From Nitrosomonas cryotolerans ATCC 49181 (GTDB lineage Bacteria > Pseudomonadota > Gammaproteobacteria > Burkholderiales > Nitrosomonadaceae): 64,000 nucleotides of DNA. Below the pieces are notes generated by a model. That model did no database searches. It was not told the origin of the DNA and saw only the letters and a list, made by a program, of their open reading frames with translations. The stretch's first letter is position 1. Every line of letters starts with the position of its first letter. The stretch spans positions 2,684,116 to 2,748,115 of the forward strand of contig NZ_FSRO01000001.1 of the NCBI RefSeq assembly GCF_900143275.1. The letters are read 5' to 3'. This document shows positions 8,395 through 18,460 of the stretch, in pieces. Made by a program: the position numbers and the translations under genes.

Positions 8395-9783
8395 ATGAGA
8401 TATGCCATGCATGATATTCCGCGTGAGATTTTTAAAGCCTACGATATTCGTGGCATCGTTAACCATACATTAACCAGTCACACCGTCGAAGCAATCGGTC
8501 ATGCCATTGGTTCAACAGCACGTGCTCGTAATCTTACAGCCATTGCAATAGGACGCGATGGCCGATTATCAGGACCTGAACTCATACACGCACTGGCTCG
8601 AGGCATACAGAAGAGCGGCGTTAATGTGGTAGATGTCGGCATGGTTGCCACGCCAATGCTTTATTTCGCTGCACTGGAGTTATGTGATTATTCGGGTGTG
8701 ATGCTTACAGGCAGTCACAATCCGCCTGAATATAATGGACTGAAAATAGTCCTGAATGGGGAAACGTTGGCTGCCGATGCAATCCAGGCATTGCGTTTGA
8801 GACTGGAAAATGACGATCTGGTCTATGGAGCAGGCAATTACAGTCAGTACAGCATTGCAAATACTTATCTCCAGCGCATCAGTGGCGATATTAAATTAGC
8901 GCGTCCAATCAAGATTGCTGTCGATTGTGGTAATGGCGTGGCAGGTGCTTATGCCCCCGCTCTTTATCGCAGTCTAGGATGTGAAGTCATCGAGCTTTTC
9001 TGCGAAGTAGACGGCACCTTCCCCAATCATCATCCAGATCCTTCTGTACCGGATAATCTGAGCGACATTATCCATACACTCAAGACCACCGATGCGGAAA
9101 TCGGACTCGCCTTTGATGGCGATGGTGACCGTTTGGGGGTTGTGACGAAGGAAGGCAACATTATCTATCCTGATCGCCAGTTAATGTTATTTGCTGCCGA
9201 TGTATTATCCAGGAATGCAGGCAGCCAAGTTATTTTTGATGTGAAGTGCACACGCAATCTGGCACCATGGATTGAGCAACATGGAGGCAAACCCATCATG
9301 TGGAAAACGGGCCATTCCTTCATAAAAGGAAAGCTAAAGGAGACCGGCGCATTGCTAGCCGGCGAAATGAGTGGCCACATCTTTTTTAAGGAACGCTGGT
9401 ATGGGTTTGATGATGGCCTATACGCAGGAGCACGTCTGCTTGAATTGCTCAGCCATCAAACAGATATCAGCAGCGCCCTGAATAGTCTGCCTGACGCGCT
9501 CAATACACCGGAATTACAAATCAAACTTGCAGAAGGTGAGAACTATGCACTCATTGAAAAATTGCAAGCATCAGCAAAATTTAATCAGCCGGAACAGATT
9601 ATCACCATTGATGGCCTACGCGTTGAATACAATGATGGATTTGGTCTGGCACGCTCATCCAATACGACACCGGTCGTTGTATTGCGCTTTGAAGCCGATA
9701 ATGAAGCCGCGCTAAAGCGTATTCAAGAGGATTTCCGACAGAATATTCTACAGGCCAAGCCCGATGCCGTACTCCCATTTTAA
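8395..9783 (+). CDS. algC: Phosphomannomutase/phosphoglucomutase
   Basis: 462 aa, the usual size of the alpha-D-phosphohexomutase family. The catalytic phosphoserine is in TGSHNPPEYNG, the magnesium loop is DGDGDRLG, the sugar-binding loop is GEMSGHIFF and the phosphate-binding loop is RSSNTTPVVVLR. It interconverts hexose 6- and 1-phosphates and so makes mannose-1-phosphate for ManC (39367) and glucose-1-phosphate for RfbA (52459). An ATG at 8407 is an alternative start. The symbol is a family name; the ratio of mannose to glucose activity cannot be read from sequence. Confidence 0.9.
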   Translation: MRYAMHDIPREIFKAYDIRGIVNHTLTSHTVEAIGHAIGSTARARNLTAIAIGRDGRLSGPELIHALARGIQKSGVNVVDVGMVATPMLYFAALELCDYSGVMLTGSHNPPEYNGLKIVLNGETLAADAIQALRLRLENDDLVYGAGNYSQYSIANTYLQRISGDIKLARPIKIAVDCGNGVAGAYAPALYRSLGCEVIELFCEVDGTFPNHHPDPSVPDNLSDIIHTLKTTDAEIGLAFDGDGDRLGVVTKEGNIIYPDRQLMLFAADVLSRNAGSQVIFDVKCTRNLAPWIEQHGGKPIMWKTGHSFIKGKLKETGALLAGEMSGHIFFKERWYGFDDGLYAGARLLELLSHQTDISSALNSLPDALNTPELQIKLAEGENYALIEKLQASAKFNQPEQIITIDGLRVEYNDGFGLARSSNTTPVVVLRFEADNEAALKRIQEDFRQNILQAKPDAVLPF

Positions 9784-9819
9784 TCTGATAATCGTAGCAA
9801 CTCACTCTATCTCAAAATC

Positions 9820-11430
9820 ATGAAAGTTGCTATTGCTCAGATCAATTGTACAGTTGGTGATCTTGCCGGCAATTCAACCAAAATCCTGGAGGCTGTCCAT
9901 CAAGCAAAACAGGCGGGCGCAGATCTTATTATTACGCCAGAACTTGCATTATCCGGATTTCCACCACTAGATTTACTACTACGCGAATCATTTTGCAGCG
10001 CCTGCGAGGATACGCTGGCAAAATTGGTGAATGAAATACAGGATATTACACTCGTACTGGGTCATCCAAGTTATCAGGCAGATAAACTTTTCAATGCAGC
10101 TTCGGTAATACGTAATGGTGAGGTGATTGCAGCTCACTATAAAAATAAGCTCAGTCACTCTCCTTTTTTTAACGAGCAGTACTATTTTGATACAGGAAGC
10201 TGTTCTGACACATTTGAATTAGCAGGCATCCGGTTTGGTATCAACATATGCGCTGATTTCTGGCAAGGTAATACCCAAACCAATCCCAAGCACCATGACA
10301 TCGATATATTACTGGTTCTCAGCGCGTCATCCTACCATATCGACAAACAAGTCTCACGCTATCAGGTAACACGTCAATATATTCATGAGAATACGATCGC
10401 CGTCATTCACACTAATTTGGTCGGCGGGCAGGATGAGCTGGTTTTCGACGGCGCTTCTTTTGCGATGAATAAAAAAGGAGAACTGACACATCAACTGGGT
10501 GAATTCGTGGAAACCCTTGGCCTGATCGATATTCAGAACAGGCAATTCACAACGGAAAAGCTTGCGCCCGCACAATCATCAATAGCCAGCACTTACCAGG
10601 CCCTATGTCTTGGCGTTAAGGACTATATTGTTAAAAACAGATTCCCGGGTGTATTGGTGGGGCTTTCAGGTGGAATTGACTCGGCACTGACACTCGCCAT
10701 TGCGGTGGATGCACTGGGTGCGGATAAAGTACAGACTGTCATGATGCCTTCCCAATATACGGCGGATATCAGCGTACAGGATGCGCACAAGATCGCTGAT
10801 CTACTGGGTGTGCGGCATCATGTATGCGATATTCAATCGCTATTTCATCTATTTCTGGATACGTTTTCGGCCAAATTCCAGATACAGCCAACCACTATGA
10901 ATACCAACACTACTCAGGAAAATCTACAAGCACGCATACGTGGCACGCTACTCATGGCACTTTCAAATCAATCCGGTTCTCTTGTACTCACCACTGGCAA
11001 CAAATCTGAAATGGCAACCGGCTACTGCACACTGTATGGCGATATGGCAGGCGGCTTCGCGGTGTTAAAAGATATCAGCAAAACAATGGTTTATCAGCTG
11101 TGTCAGTACCGCAATCAACCGAAAGCGGTCATTCCAGAACGGATTATTCAGCGCGCACCCTCAGCTGAACTGCGCCCCAATCAAACCGATCAGGACAGCT
11201 TACCTCCCTATGAGGTATTAGACGTCATTATCGAAGCCTATGTCGAGAGAAATTTATCTGCGAGCGAAATTATAGCCATGGGCTATGCTGAAGCTGATGT
11301 GCGGCATATCATTCATCTAATCCATGCGAACGAATATAAACGTCGCCAGGCTCCGCTGGGTATTCGCATTACTCACTGTGACTTTGGTAAATCATGGCAA
11401 TATCCCATCACATCGCGATATATCGGTTAA
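9820..11430 (+). CDS. nadE: Glutamine-dependent NAD+ synthetase
   Basis: 536 aa. Residues 1 to about 255 form a nitrilase-type glutaminase domain (TPELALSGFPPLDLL with the catalytic Glu, the lysine in YKNKLSH, the cysteine in NICADFW). The C-terminal part is the NAD synthetase with the ATP-pyrophosphatase P-loop GLSGGIDSALT. The enzyme takes ammonia from glutamine through an internal tunnel to amidate nicotinate adenine dinucleotide, the last step of NAD synthesis. The two-domain form explains the length compared with ammonia-only NadE (about 275 aa). It starts 37 nt after algC. Confidence 0.96.
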   Translation: MKVAIAQINCTVGDLAGNSTKILEAVHQAKQAGADLIITPELALSGFPPLDLLLRESFCSACEDTLAKLVNEIQDITLVLGHPSYQADKLFNAASVIRNGEVIAAHYKNKLSHSPFFNEQYYFDTGSCSDTFELAGIRFGINICADFWQGNTQTNPKHHDIDILLVLSASSYHIDKQVSRYQVTRQYIHENTIAVIHTNLVGGQDELVFDGASFAMNKKGELTHQLGEFVETLGLIDIQNRQFTTEKLAPAQSSIASTYQALCLGVKDYIVKNRFPGVLVGLSGGIDSALTLAIAVDALGADKVQTVMMPSQYTADISVQDAHKIADLLGVRHHVCDIQSLFHLFLDTFSAKFQIQPTTMNTNTTQENLQARIRGTLLMALSNQSGSLVLTTGNKSEMATGYCTLYGDMAGGFAVLKDISKTMVYQLCQYRNQPKAVIPERIIQRAPSAELRPNQTDQDSLPPYEVLDVIIEAYVERNLSASEIIAMGYAEADVRHIIHLIHANEYKRRQAPLGIRITHCDFGKSWQYPITSRYIG

Positions 11431-11511
11431 CCGACGGCAAATAAGAACTGCTGCAGCAAGATACCTGTTTAATCACGATGTACTGGAACTTGGCTTGTAA
11501 ACCGTTATCAT

Positions 11512-13023
11512 ATGGTCATGAGATTATACTATCTGATCATCGCGCTACCGCTTCTCTTGCCAGCAAATATTTTTGCGCATGAGTTACCCGATCTGGGTGA
11601 TGTATCACAGGCGACTATTTCACCGCGGCAGGAGCGACAGATCGGGCTGCAGATTATGCGCCAGATCCGTACTGACCCCAGTTATCTGGATGACCCGGAA
11701 ATAACCAGCTATCTCAATAACCTGGGCCATAAACTGATAGCCGGTTCGGGTGCAGCTCACCCCGATCAATCATTTGAATTTTTTGCGCTACAAGACCCTT
11801 CCATTAATGCATTCGCCTTACCCGGCGGATTTATGGGCTTTAATAGTGGTCTGATTATTGCAGCACAAAGCGAATCTGAACTGGCAGGTGTCATGGCGCA
11901 TGAAATTGCACACGTTACCCAAAAACACCTGGCACGCATGATCTCTGGGCAAAAATACAGCATGCTCACTTCGCTCGCGGCACTCGCTGTTGCAATCATT
12001 GCAGCACGTTCAAATCCGCAAGCAGGACATGCCGTTCTGGCCACCACTCAAGCCAGCGCTATCCAGTCACAGCTAGACTTTACCCGCAAGCACGAAAAAG
12101 AGGCAGATCGCATCGGTCTCAACATACTAGTGGATGCCGGATTTGACCCGCAGGGAATGCCGGCCTTCTTTGAACGATTACAGAAAGCCGGACGCTTTCA
12201 TGAAAATGGGGCGCCCTCTTACCTGCGCACACACCCACTGACTTTCGAACGTATCGCAGACATTCAAAATCGCACCCGGGAACTAACTTATCGTCAGGTT
12301 CCTGATAGTACGGATTTTCAATTGATACGCGCCAAACTCCGCGCATTCCAAGGAAATCCCAAAGATGCGGTTCTGCGCTTCAAAACACACCTGCATGATA
12401 AACGTTATACCAATGAAGCCGTGGAGCGCTATGGCCTTATCGTTGCCTTATTACGCGACAAGAAAACAAGCCAGGCAAACCGGGAATTAGAGCAACTGTA
12501 TCAGCTTCTCCAGACAAACACGGTAAACACAACACTTAAAAATCATTCACTTGGCAAGACCATCCGGGTAGAACATAAAAATATACTCGCCGGGGCCATG
12601 ATTGAAACATTGGCCGCCAGCGTCAAACTGGCAACCGGCCATATTGCTGAAGCGCTCAATATTTATCGCACCGCCCTCAATATCTATCCACAACATCGTG
12701 CATTAATTCATGGCTACGCTGCTGCCTTGCTTCAAAATCAGCAAACCGAAACAGCCCTTGAATTTATCAATAAACAATTACAATTTGCGCATGATGATAT
12801 CCACCTTTACAGATTACAAGCACAAAGCTATGCTGTACTGGGAAACGATATGCTAAAACATCGTGCACAGGCAGAAGTATACGCTCGGCAAGGACAGCTG
12901 ACTGACGCTATTGAACAATTACAAATTGCATTACAACATAATAATCGTAATTTTTATCAGTTATCCAGTGTGGAAGCACGCCTCAAACAATTGCAGGCGA
13001 AAGTTGCTGATGAAAAGGAATAA
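11512..13023 (+). CDS. bepA: Periplasmic M48 metalloprotease with TPR domain, BepA-like
   Basis: 503 aa. A signal peptide (RLYYLIIALPLLLPANIFA) precedes an M48 peptidase domain with the zinc motif HEIAH at about residues 130-134 and the third ligand in HEKEADRIG. The C-terminal third is helical with TPR-like units. This is the architecture of BepA (YfgC), which assists LptD assembly or degrades stalled outer-membrane proteins. ATGs at 11512 and 11518 are both usable. It lies alone between nadE and the macA-like gene. Confidence 0.88.
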   Translation: MVMRLYYLIIALPLLLPANIFAHELPDLGDVSQATISPRQERQIGLQIMRQIRTDPSYLDDPEITSYLNNLGHKLIAGSGAAHPDQSFEFFALQDPSINAFALPGGFMGFNSGLIIAAQSESELAGVMAHEIAHVTQKHLARMISGQKYSMLTSLAALAVAIIAARSNPQAGHAVLATTQASAIQSQLDFTRKHEKEADRIGLNILVDAGFDPQGMPAFFERLQKAGRFHENGAPSYLRTHPLTFERIADIQNRTRELTYRQVPDSTDFQLIRAKLRAFQGNPKDAVLRFKTHLHDKRYTNEAVERYGLIVALLRDKKTSQANRELEQLYQLLQTNTVNTTLKNHSLGKTIRVEHKNILAGAMIETLAASVKLATGHIAEALNIYRTALNIYPQHRALIHGYAAALLQNQQTETALEFINKQLQFAHDDIHLYRLQAQSYAVLGNDMLKHRAQAEVYARQGQLTDAIEQLQIALQHNNRNFYQLSSVEARLKQLQAKVADEKE

Positions 13024-13131
13024 TCGCTCAATGCCCACTCTTTGTATAATCATTCATAAACTACCTCCACTCGGCTGACATTAAACTTTCATTACTGTTC
13101 AGCCTAATACGGTACATACTAGACACCCATA

Positions 13132-14268
13132 ATGCCCATATTCAGCAGCAAACGATTCTTCATCATTCTAATTCTATCAACCGCTGTCGCTGTTTTCTGG
13201 TATCGCTATGACAAGACAGGATCCGATCAAAACCAATATAAAACCGGCAAAATTGATCGAGGTGATATTGTACAAACAATTGCGGCTAACGGCACTTTGA
13301 CGCCGGTAGTCTTGGTTAATGTTGGCACACAAGTCTCAGGAACAGTATCCAAATTATATGTCGATTTCAATGATGAAGTTAAAACAGGCCAGGTATTAGC
13401 GGAACTCGACCCGGCATTACTTCGGGCACAATTATATCAATCAGAGGCCAATCTTCTGAGCGCCCAGGCAACATTAAAGCTGGCTCAAAGCAAACTGAAG
13501 CGTAATCGCATACTTATGGAAAAGGGGTTCATCTCCATTGATGCACTGGATGTCATTGAGCAGGAACTGGATATAGCGCGTGCACAAATCGCAGCCAACA
13601 AAGCACAGGTTGCACGCGATCGCGCAAATCTCAATTACAGCATTATCAAATCGCCCATTTCCGGTGTAGTCATTGCACGCGATGTGGATATCGGACAAAC
13701 GGTTGCAGCTAATTTCCAGACGCCTATATTATTCCAAATTGCCAAGGATTTACGGCAAATGCAAATTAATATCAGTGTTGCTGAAGCGGATATCGGTCAG
13801 TTACATATTGACCAACTCATCAACTTTACGGTCGATGCCTTTCCAGAACGTCAATTTACCGGCTTGGTCAAGCAGGTACGCCTTAACCCCAGCATCCAGG
13901 AAAATGTCGTAACCTATAATGTAGTCGCGATGGTCAGCAATGATGATGGCGTATTACTCCCCGGCATGACGGCTAATATTCAATTTATCGTCCATCAAAG
14001 AAATCGGGTGCTGCGCGTACCGAATGCCGCCTTACGTTACAAACCTAAAGAACAGGATAATGGCGATACAATGGAACATTCGGATAAACCCGTACTTTAT
14101 CGCTTGGAGAATGACAAACCTGTTCCAGTCAAGGTTACAACAGGGATAACAGATAGCAGTTTTACAGAAATTATCGGGGGAGCAATTCAGGCGGATGACC
14201 GCGTTATTATACGTGAGATTCTCGCCAAGAAAGGATCAGAAAGTAAATTCAGATTTGGAATGTTCTAA
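13132..14268 (+). CDS. macA: Efflux periplasmic adaptor subunit, MacA-like
   Basis: 378 aa membrane-fusion protein. One N-terminal membrane anchor (FFIILILSTAVAVFW), then a lipoyl/barrel-sandwich half, a coiled-coil hairpin rich in Ala/Gln (about residues 100-160), the second lipoyl half (SPISGVVIARDVDIGQ) and a beta-barrel. It bridges the inner-membrane ABC transporter to an outer-membrane channel. The ATP-binding gene overlaps its stop by one base. No TolC-type gene is present in the window, so the outer-membrane partner must be elsewhere. Confidence 0.9.
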   Translation: MPIFSSKRFFIILILSTAVAVFWYRYDKTGSDQNQYKTGKIDRGDIVQTIAANGTLTPVVLVNVGTQVSGTVSKLYVDFNDEVKTGQVLAELDPALLRAQLYQSEANLLSAQATLKLAQSKLKRNRILMEKGFISIDALDVIEQELDIARAQIAANKAQVARDRANLNYSIIKSPISGVVIARDVDIGQTVAANFQTPILFQIAKDLRQMQINISVAEADIGQLHIDQLINFTVDAFPERQFTGLVKQVRLNPSIQENVVTYNVVAMVSNDDGVLLPGMTANIQFIVHQRNRVLRVPNAALRYKPKEQDNGDTMEHSDKPVLYRLENDKPVPVKVTTGITDSSFTEIIGGAIQADDRVIIREILAKKGSESKFRFGMF

Positions 14269-15020
14269 TGCTACCCGTTCACCCAGATACCGTCCCAGAA
14301 ATACTCATCAAAGTAGCACAGCTCAATAAAAGCTATACGCTAGGCAATCATACCCATGGGCCTACTATCTGCAATCAGGTATTATTTGATATCAATATCG
14401 ACATCAAGGCGGGAGAATTCGTTGCCATCATGGGGCATTCCGGCTCCGGAAAATCAACCTTAATGAATATACTCGGCTGTCTTGATACGCCAACCAGTGG
14501 AGATTATTGGCTGTCAGGGCGTAACATTGCCGCACTTCCCAATGATGAACTGGCACGCATACGCAATCGCAATATCGGTTTCGTGTTTCAGGGATTTAAT
14601 TTATTAAAACGTATGACGGCCTTAGATAATGTCGCAATCCCCTTGCTCTATGCGGGCATTAATCGGACAATCAGCCGTCAACGGGCACTGGATTTATTGC
14701 ACCGCACGGGTTTAGGAAAGTTTGCCCAGCACCATCCCAATCAACTTTCCGGTGGACAGCAACAGCGCGTTGCAATTAGCCGCGCCCTGATCAACCAGCC
14801 GCAATTAATTCTTGCGGATGAACCGACTGGCAATCTGGACTCTCAGACCAGTCGCGAAATCATGACGTTATTTGAACAACTGAACCGTGAACAGGGAATG
14901 ACAATCGTACTCGTTACACATGAGGATGATATTGCAACCTATGCCAATCGACTAATCCGTTTAAAGGATGGGCATGTCATTTATGACCATAATCAACGTC
15001 CCGGATTACCCGCAGACTAA
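14268..15020 (+). CDS. ABC transporter ATP-binding protein, MacB-type
   Basis: 250 aa, one complete ABC domain: Walker [11 protein letters not shown]-loop in FVFQGFNLL, signature LSGGQQQR, Walker [13 protein letters not shown] and the switch histidine in VTHEDD. It belongs to the LolD/MacB/FtsE class. The permease is a separate gene (15117), unlike E. coli MacB where both are fused. Translationally coupled to macA (TAATG). It energises MacA-dependent export of an unknown substrate, such as a peptide, macrolide or lipid. Confidence 0.93.
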   Translation: MLPVHPDTVPEILIKVAQLNKSYTLGNHTHGPTICNQVLFDINIDIKAGEFVAIMGHSGSGKSTLMNILGCLDTPTSGDYWLSGRNIAALPNDELARIRNRNIGFVFQGFNLLKRMTALDNVAIPLLYAGINRTISRQRALDLLHRTGLGKFAQHHPNQLSGGQQQRVAISRALINQPQLILADEPTGNLDSQTSREIMTLFEQLNREQGMTIVLVTHEDDIATYANRLIRLKDGHVIYDHNQRPGLPAD

Positions 15021-15116
15021 CCGATATGTCACTCAGAAACGATCACAAGCAACCATCCCGATACGCCATTCCACAAATCCTATTTTGACTAATCCGATCA
15101 CTACTCGACACATACG

Positions 15117-16340
15117 ATGAACCTACTTGCCATTATCGGTGAAGCGCTACGCGCGCTACGCCTTAACCGCATGCGCACCGGATTAACCATGCTCGGTATG
15201 ATCATTGGAGTAGCGGCCGTAGTGTTAATGCTGTCCATTGGCCAGGGTGCACAATCCAAAATCAACCAATCGATTGCTTCAATGGGAAGTAATTTATTTA
15301 TCGTATTACCAGGTGCCACTTCCTCAGGTGGCTTAAGTTTTGGTAGCGGTAGCGTCAAAACTCTGACCATGAGTGACTCACAAGCCATTGCAGATTTACC
15401 TACAATTGAAGCAACAGGACCGGTCATAACAGGCACAGCCCAACTCAATTTCGGCGCTAATAACTGGAGCACGCTTATTACAGGAACAACGCCTGATTAT
15501 TTTAAGGTGGGGAACTGGGAAATAGAAATAGGCACTATTTTCTCAGAATCAGATTTACGGGCTGCTGCCCGCGTAGCCATTCTGGGTGAAATCACTGCAA
15601 AAAAACTATTTGGCGAAACAGATCCGATCGGTAAAACCATACGCATCACGAATCGCCCTTTTTTGGTTATCGGTGTACTCGCTGCCAAAGGACAGAGCCT
15701 AAGCGGCCGCGATCAGGATGATAACGTATTTATACCCCTGACAACCAGTGAACGGCAAATTACCGGAAATCAGTTTCCAGGATCCATACGGTACATGCTG
15801 GTACAAGGAGAATCCGCAGCGGTGATGGACGAAGCTGAATCCGAAATTACGCAGCTGCTTCGTCAACGGCATCGTATTGCATCGGGTATGGAAAATGATT
15901 TCACAGTACGCAATCTAACCGCGATTGCAGAAGTCGCGACGGGTGCGGCCAGGATCATGTCACTCGTCTTGGGAGCCATCGCTTCAATCTCGCTGCTGGT
16001 CGGTGGCATTGGCATCATGAACATCATGCTGGTATCGGTAACCGAGCGTACCCGCGAGATTGGCATCCGTATGGCCATTGGCGCTAACCGCCGCGATATC
16101 CTGACTCAATTTCTACTGGAAGCACTCATGATTTGCAGCATGGGGGGGCTGATTGGCATCCTACTCGGTATTGGGGGTGCCTGGATTGTCAGCCAGGTAG
16201 CCGATATGCTGATCGTCGTCACGTTCGGCATGGTGAGTCTGGCATTTGCTTTTGCTTCAATAGTAGGCGTATTCTTCGGTTTTTATCCGGCCAAAAAAGC
16301 AGCCGCACTTAAACCCGTCGAAGCGCTCCGGTATGAATAA
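15117..16340 (+). CDS. ABC transporter permease, MacB/FtsX family
   Basis: 407 aa. One N-terminal transmembrane helix (MLGMIIGVAAVVLML), a large periplasmic domain (about residues 55-280) and three C-terminal helices containing the VTERTREIGIRMAIGA motif typical of FtsX/MacB permeases. It completes the MacA-ATPase-permease set and lies 96 nt after the ATPase. Function follows from the operon. The substrate is unknown. Confidence 0.92.
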   Translation: MNLLAIIGEALRALRLNRMRTGLTMLGMIIGVAAVVLMLSIGQGAQSKINQSIASMGSNLFIVLPGATSSGGLSFGSGSVKTLTMSDSQAIADLPTIEATGPVITGTAQLNFGANNWSTLITGTTPDYFKVGNWEIEIGTIFSESDLRAAARVAILGEITAKKLFGETDPIGKTIRITNRPFLVIGVLAAKGQSLSGRDQDDNVFIPLTTSERQITGNQFPGSIRYMLVQGESAAVMDEAESEITQLLRQRHRIASGMENDFTVRNLTAIAEVATGAARIMSLVLGAIASISLLVGGIGIMNIMLVSVTERTREIGIRMAIGANRRDILTQFLLEALMICSMGGLIGILLGIGGAWIVSQVADMLIVVTFGMVSLAFAFASIVGVFFGFYPAKKAAALKPVEALRYE

Positions 16341-16847
16341 TTCCAATAACCTTAATTGAATAGAAAATATCGTCTCCATCTGTCAGACAGAGCCTCACGC
16401 TGTTATCGGATCGGATTCGATTTCATCATAGTGCAGCATCGCCTGATACCCTGAAAAGATATAACTCACTTTATACACAAACTGACTCATTGAATAATGG
16501 AAATAACATGCGATAACGAGCTTCTTATAAAGAATAGAACGCTGATCTCAAAAGAATATGACAAATCGTGTCTGATTATTTTGAGTTGTTACGTAATTTA
16601 ATCGCTTTCTACCAAAATGCGCGAAAAAACCCGTCATCCAGAACTAGAATGAATAGCGCCTAATTATTAAGGGCAGGACACATCCAGCGAGCTTATGAAG
16701 TGAACGGCGCAGTCATGCCGTCAGCAACCAAAATCCTCTGAGGCGACTCAGGCTATCTCAGCCTGAACGCAGTAGGAACCTCTTCATTCATGAAGAAGAG
16801 GATACCAATTGATAAATGATATTGATACGGAAATAAGGAAGTAACAA
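16341..16847. other. 507-bp intergenic region with structured stretch before exoD
   Basis: The first 330 bases show no gene or clear remnant. The last 150 bases contain three consecutive hairpins (listed separately), so a long 5' leader of exoD is likely. Confidence 0.5.
16704..16801 (+). promoter_or_regulatory. Cluster of three hairpins in the exoD leader, candidate structured RNA
   Basis: Three perfect stems in a row: ACGGC/GCCGT at 16704-16721, TCAGGCT/AGCCTGA with a 5-nt loop at 16748-16766, and CCTCTTC/GAAGAGG at 16779-16801. The last has no T-run, so it is not a standard terminator. The start codon of exoD is 47 nt downstream. I do not recognise a known riboswitch consensus. Confidence 0.35.
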
Positions 16848-17459
16848 ATGAAGAATAATGAGCATACCACTTCTGACTTGCTCGAAATAGTCGTCGCAGT
16901 CAACACACAAGAAAGTATGACAGTAGGTGAAATCAAGAATGCACTGCATGAACGTGGATTTGGTATTTTAATGGCGATCGCCGCTTTACCACTCTGTCTC
17001 CCGATACCTGTTCCGCCAGGCTATACTACCTTTTTTTCCATACCACTCTTCATTTTCTCGGTACAAATGATCTTTGGTATGGGTTCGCCATGGTTACCCG
17101 CCTGGATAGAAAGAAAACAAATCAAGCACACCAATCTTGAGAAGCTGGTCGTCAAGGCAAATCCATGGCTACGTAAAATTGAAGCCCGCATGCAACCACG
17201 ACTCACTTATATCGGTGCACATATGTGGGAAAGAGTTATCGGTATTTTTTCCTTTGTATTTGCGGTCTCGATTGCCGTCCCATTTCCTTTGACCAATTTT
17301 CTACCAGGCTGGGGAATACTCATTATGTCGCTCGGACTACTCAATAAGGATGGGCTTACTATGTTAGTTGGCATGATCATCGGTACGATTGGTGTGGGGA
17401 TCACCATGATCATTCTGGTTTTTTTATGGATGGGCATATCTGTTCCATCATTCTATTAG
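16848..17459 (+). CDS. ExoD family exopolysaccharide-synthesis membrane protein
   Basis: 203 aa. The N-terminal soluble part (TVGEIKNALHERGFGILMAIAALPLCLPIPVPPG, quoted only to locate residues about 24-57 by its LPLCLPIP core) and several transmembrane helices match the ExoD family. In Sinorhizobium exoD mutants are altered in exopolysaccharide and alkali sensitivity; the molecular function is not known. A purine-rich AAGGAAG lies just upstream of the ATG. The gene stands alone with a long leader. Confidence 0.8.
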   Translation: MKNNEHTTSDLLEIVVAVNTQESMTVGEIKNALHERGFGILMAIAALPLCLPIPVPPGYTTFFSIPLFIFSVQMIFGMGSPWLPAWIERKQIKHTNLEKLVVKANPWLRKIEARMQPRLTYIGAHMWERVIGIFSFVFAVSIAVPFPLTNFLPGWGILIMSLGLLNKDGLTMLVGMIIGTIGVGITMIILVFLWMGISVPSFY

Positions 17460-17483
17460 CGCTATTTCGTCAATAACGTCATT

Positions 17484-17975
17484 TCACATAAAACGCAGCA
17501 TACTTCGCGAATAATGCCATTTAAGTGTAGGATAAATACGACAGACAGGATAAAAAATAATCAGCACAAGCAAAGTCGTCAGATATGTCTGTCCCAGACC
17601 GTCAGGATTCAGAACCAGACTCAGCACAGTCAGCACGCCAAAATGAGCCAGATAGAAAAAAAGCGCGGTTTGTCCATAAACGAGAACAGGCCCGTTCCGG
17701 CATACATTGACGACTGATTCCAACCGTATCAGTGCGGCCAGTATGATTGCCATCAAACCCAGCTCCAACAGGATATAGGCCAGACTGGGCGGATACTTGC
17801 TGGCGTGTAGCCAGTGTACAATCGAATCACCTTCAAGGTACATCAACATGTTGCCATCATAGCCATGGTTGCTGCGAATCAGCATAAAACAAGCCAGTGC
17901 CAGCAGCTGCAATACACGGTAAATTACAAGGATACATGCGATAATGTATCCCTTTATCCAGCCAGTAATCATCAC
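17484..17975 (-). pseudogene. Truncated DUF1624/heparan-glucosaminide acetyltransferase-like membrane protein
   Basis: Only the C-terminal part of the family is present (about 150 residues, usual length near 370): several hydrophobic helices and the hallmark KYPPSLAYILLELG. The 5' part is missing and the reading frame runs upstream into a frame-shifted piece of a capA gene on the same strand. I read this as one side of a deletion that removed the start of this gene and the end of capA. The junction lies at roughly 17860-17930. Confidence 0.7.
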
Positions 17976-18405
17976 TTTGCGTGACAGCAGTTTCCAGATT
18001 GATGATTTTCAAATCAGGCCTGACTCGGTCAAACTCAGCGATGGCATCTCCCCAGATATAAGCGAGGTCCACTGACCTCGGGATAGAACCACTCACACTT
18101 TCCGCCAATGCAACGTAACTCAGGGTGCTGATCATATAGGATTCATGTAATACTGGCTTATTGGGGTGAGCCAAAATCTGATCGATACCACGGCCTGTCA
18201 TCACATCACCGCACAAAAACAAAACCAGATTATCTGGCTCTTTATCAGAATGGGGTTGGATCTGATTCATCGTATCCGTATGTTGTAAGTTAGCACCACG
18301 TTTGCGGGCCCAGGTATCATATAACCAGAGACCAGGCATTGTGCCAGTCAATCCACTGAGGCCCATAGTCAGAAATTGACGGTGGTTCATCATATCCCTA
18401 TCCAT
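17857..18405 (-). pseudogene. Truncated CapA-family (poly-gamma-glutamate type) protein, N-terminal piece
   Basis: About 180 codons. It shows an N-terminal signal-like segment (FLTMGLSGLTGTMPG) and the CapA metallophosphatase-like start: LCGDVMTGRGIDQIL, DLKIINLETAVT, KGIHYRMYP. The expected ANNHVLDWG block does not follow. Instead the sequence switches to the out-of-frame acyltransferase remnant and stops at 17857. Complete CapA homologues are about 350-400 aa. An in-frame ATG at 18432 also exists. Judged non-functional. Confidence 0.72.
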
Positions 18406-18460
18406 CCTGGCATTTCCCTTGATGTCGACCACGACAGGCTATTCAACTACCGAGGGCGAA

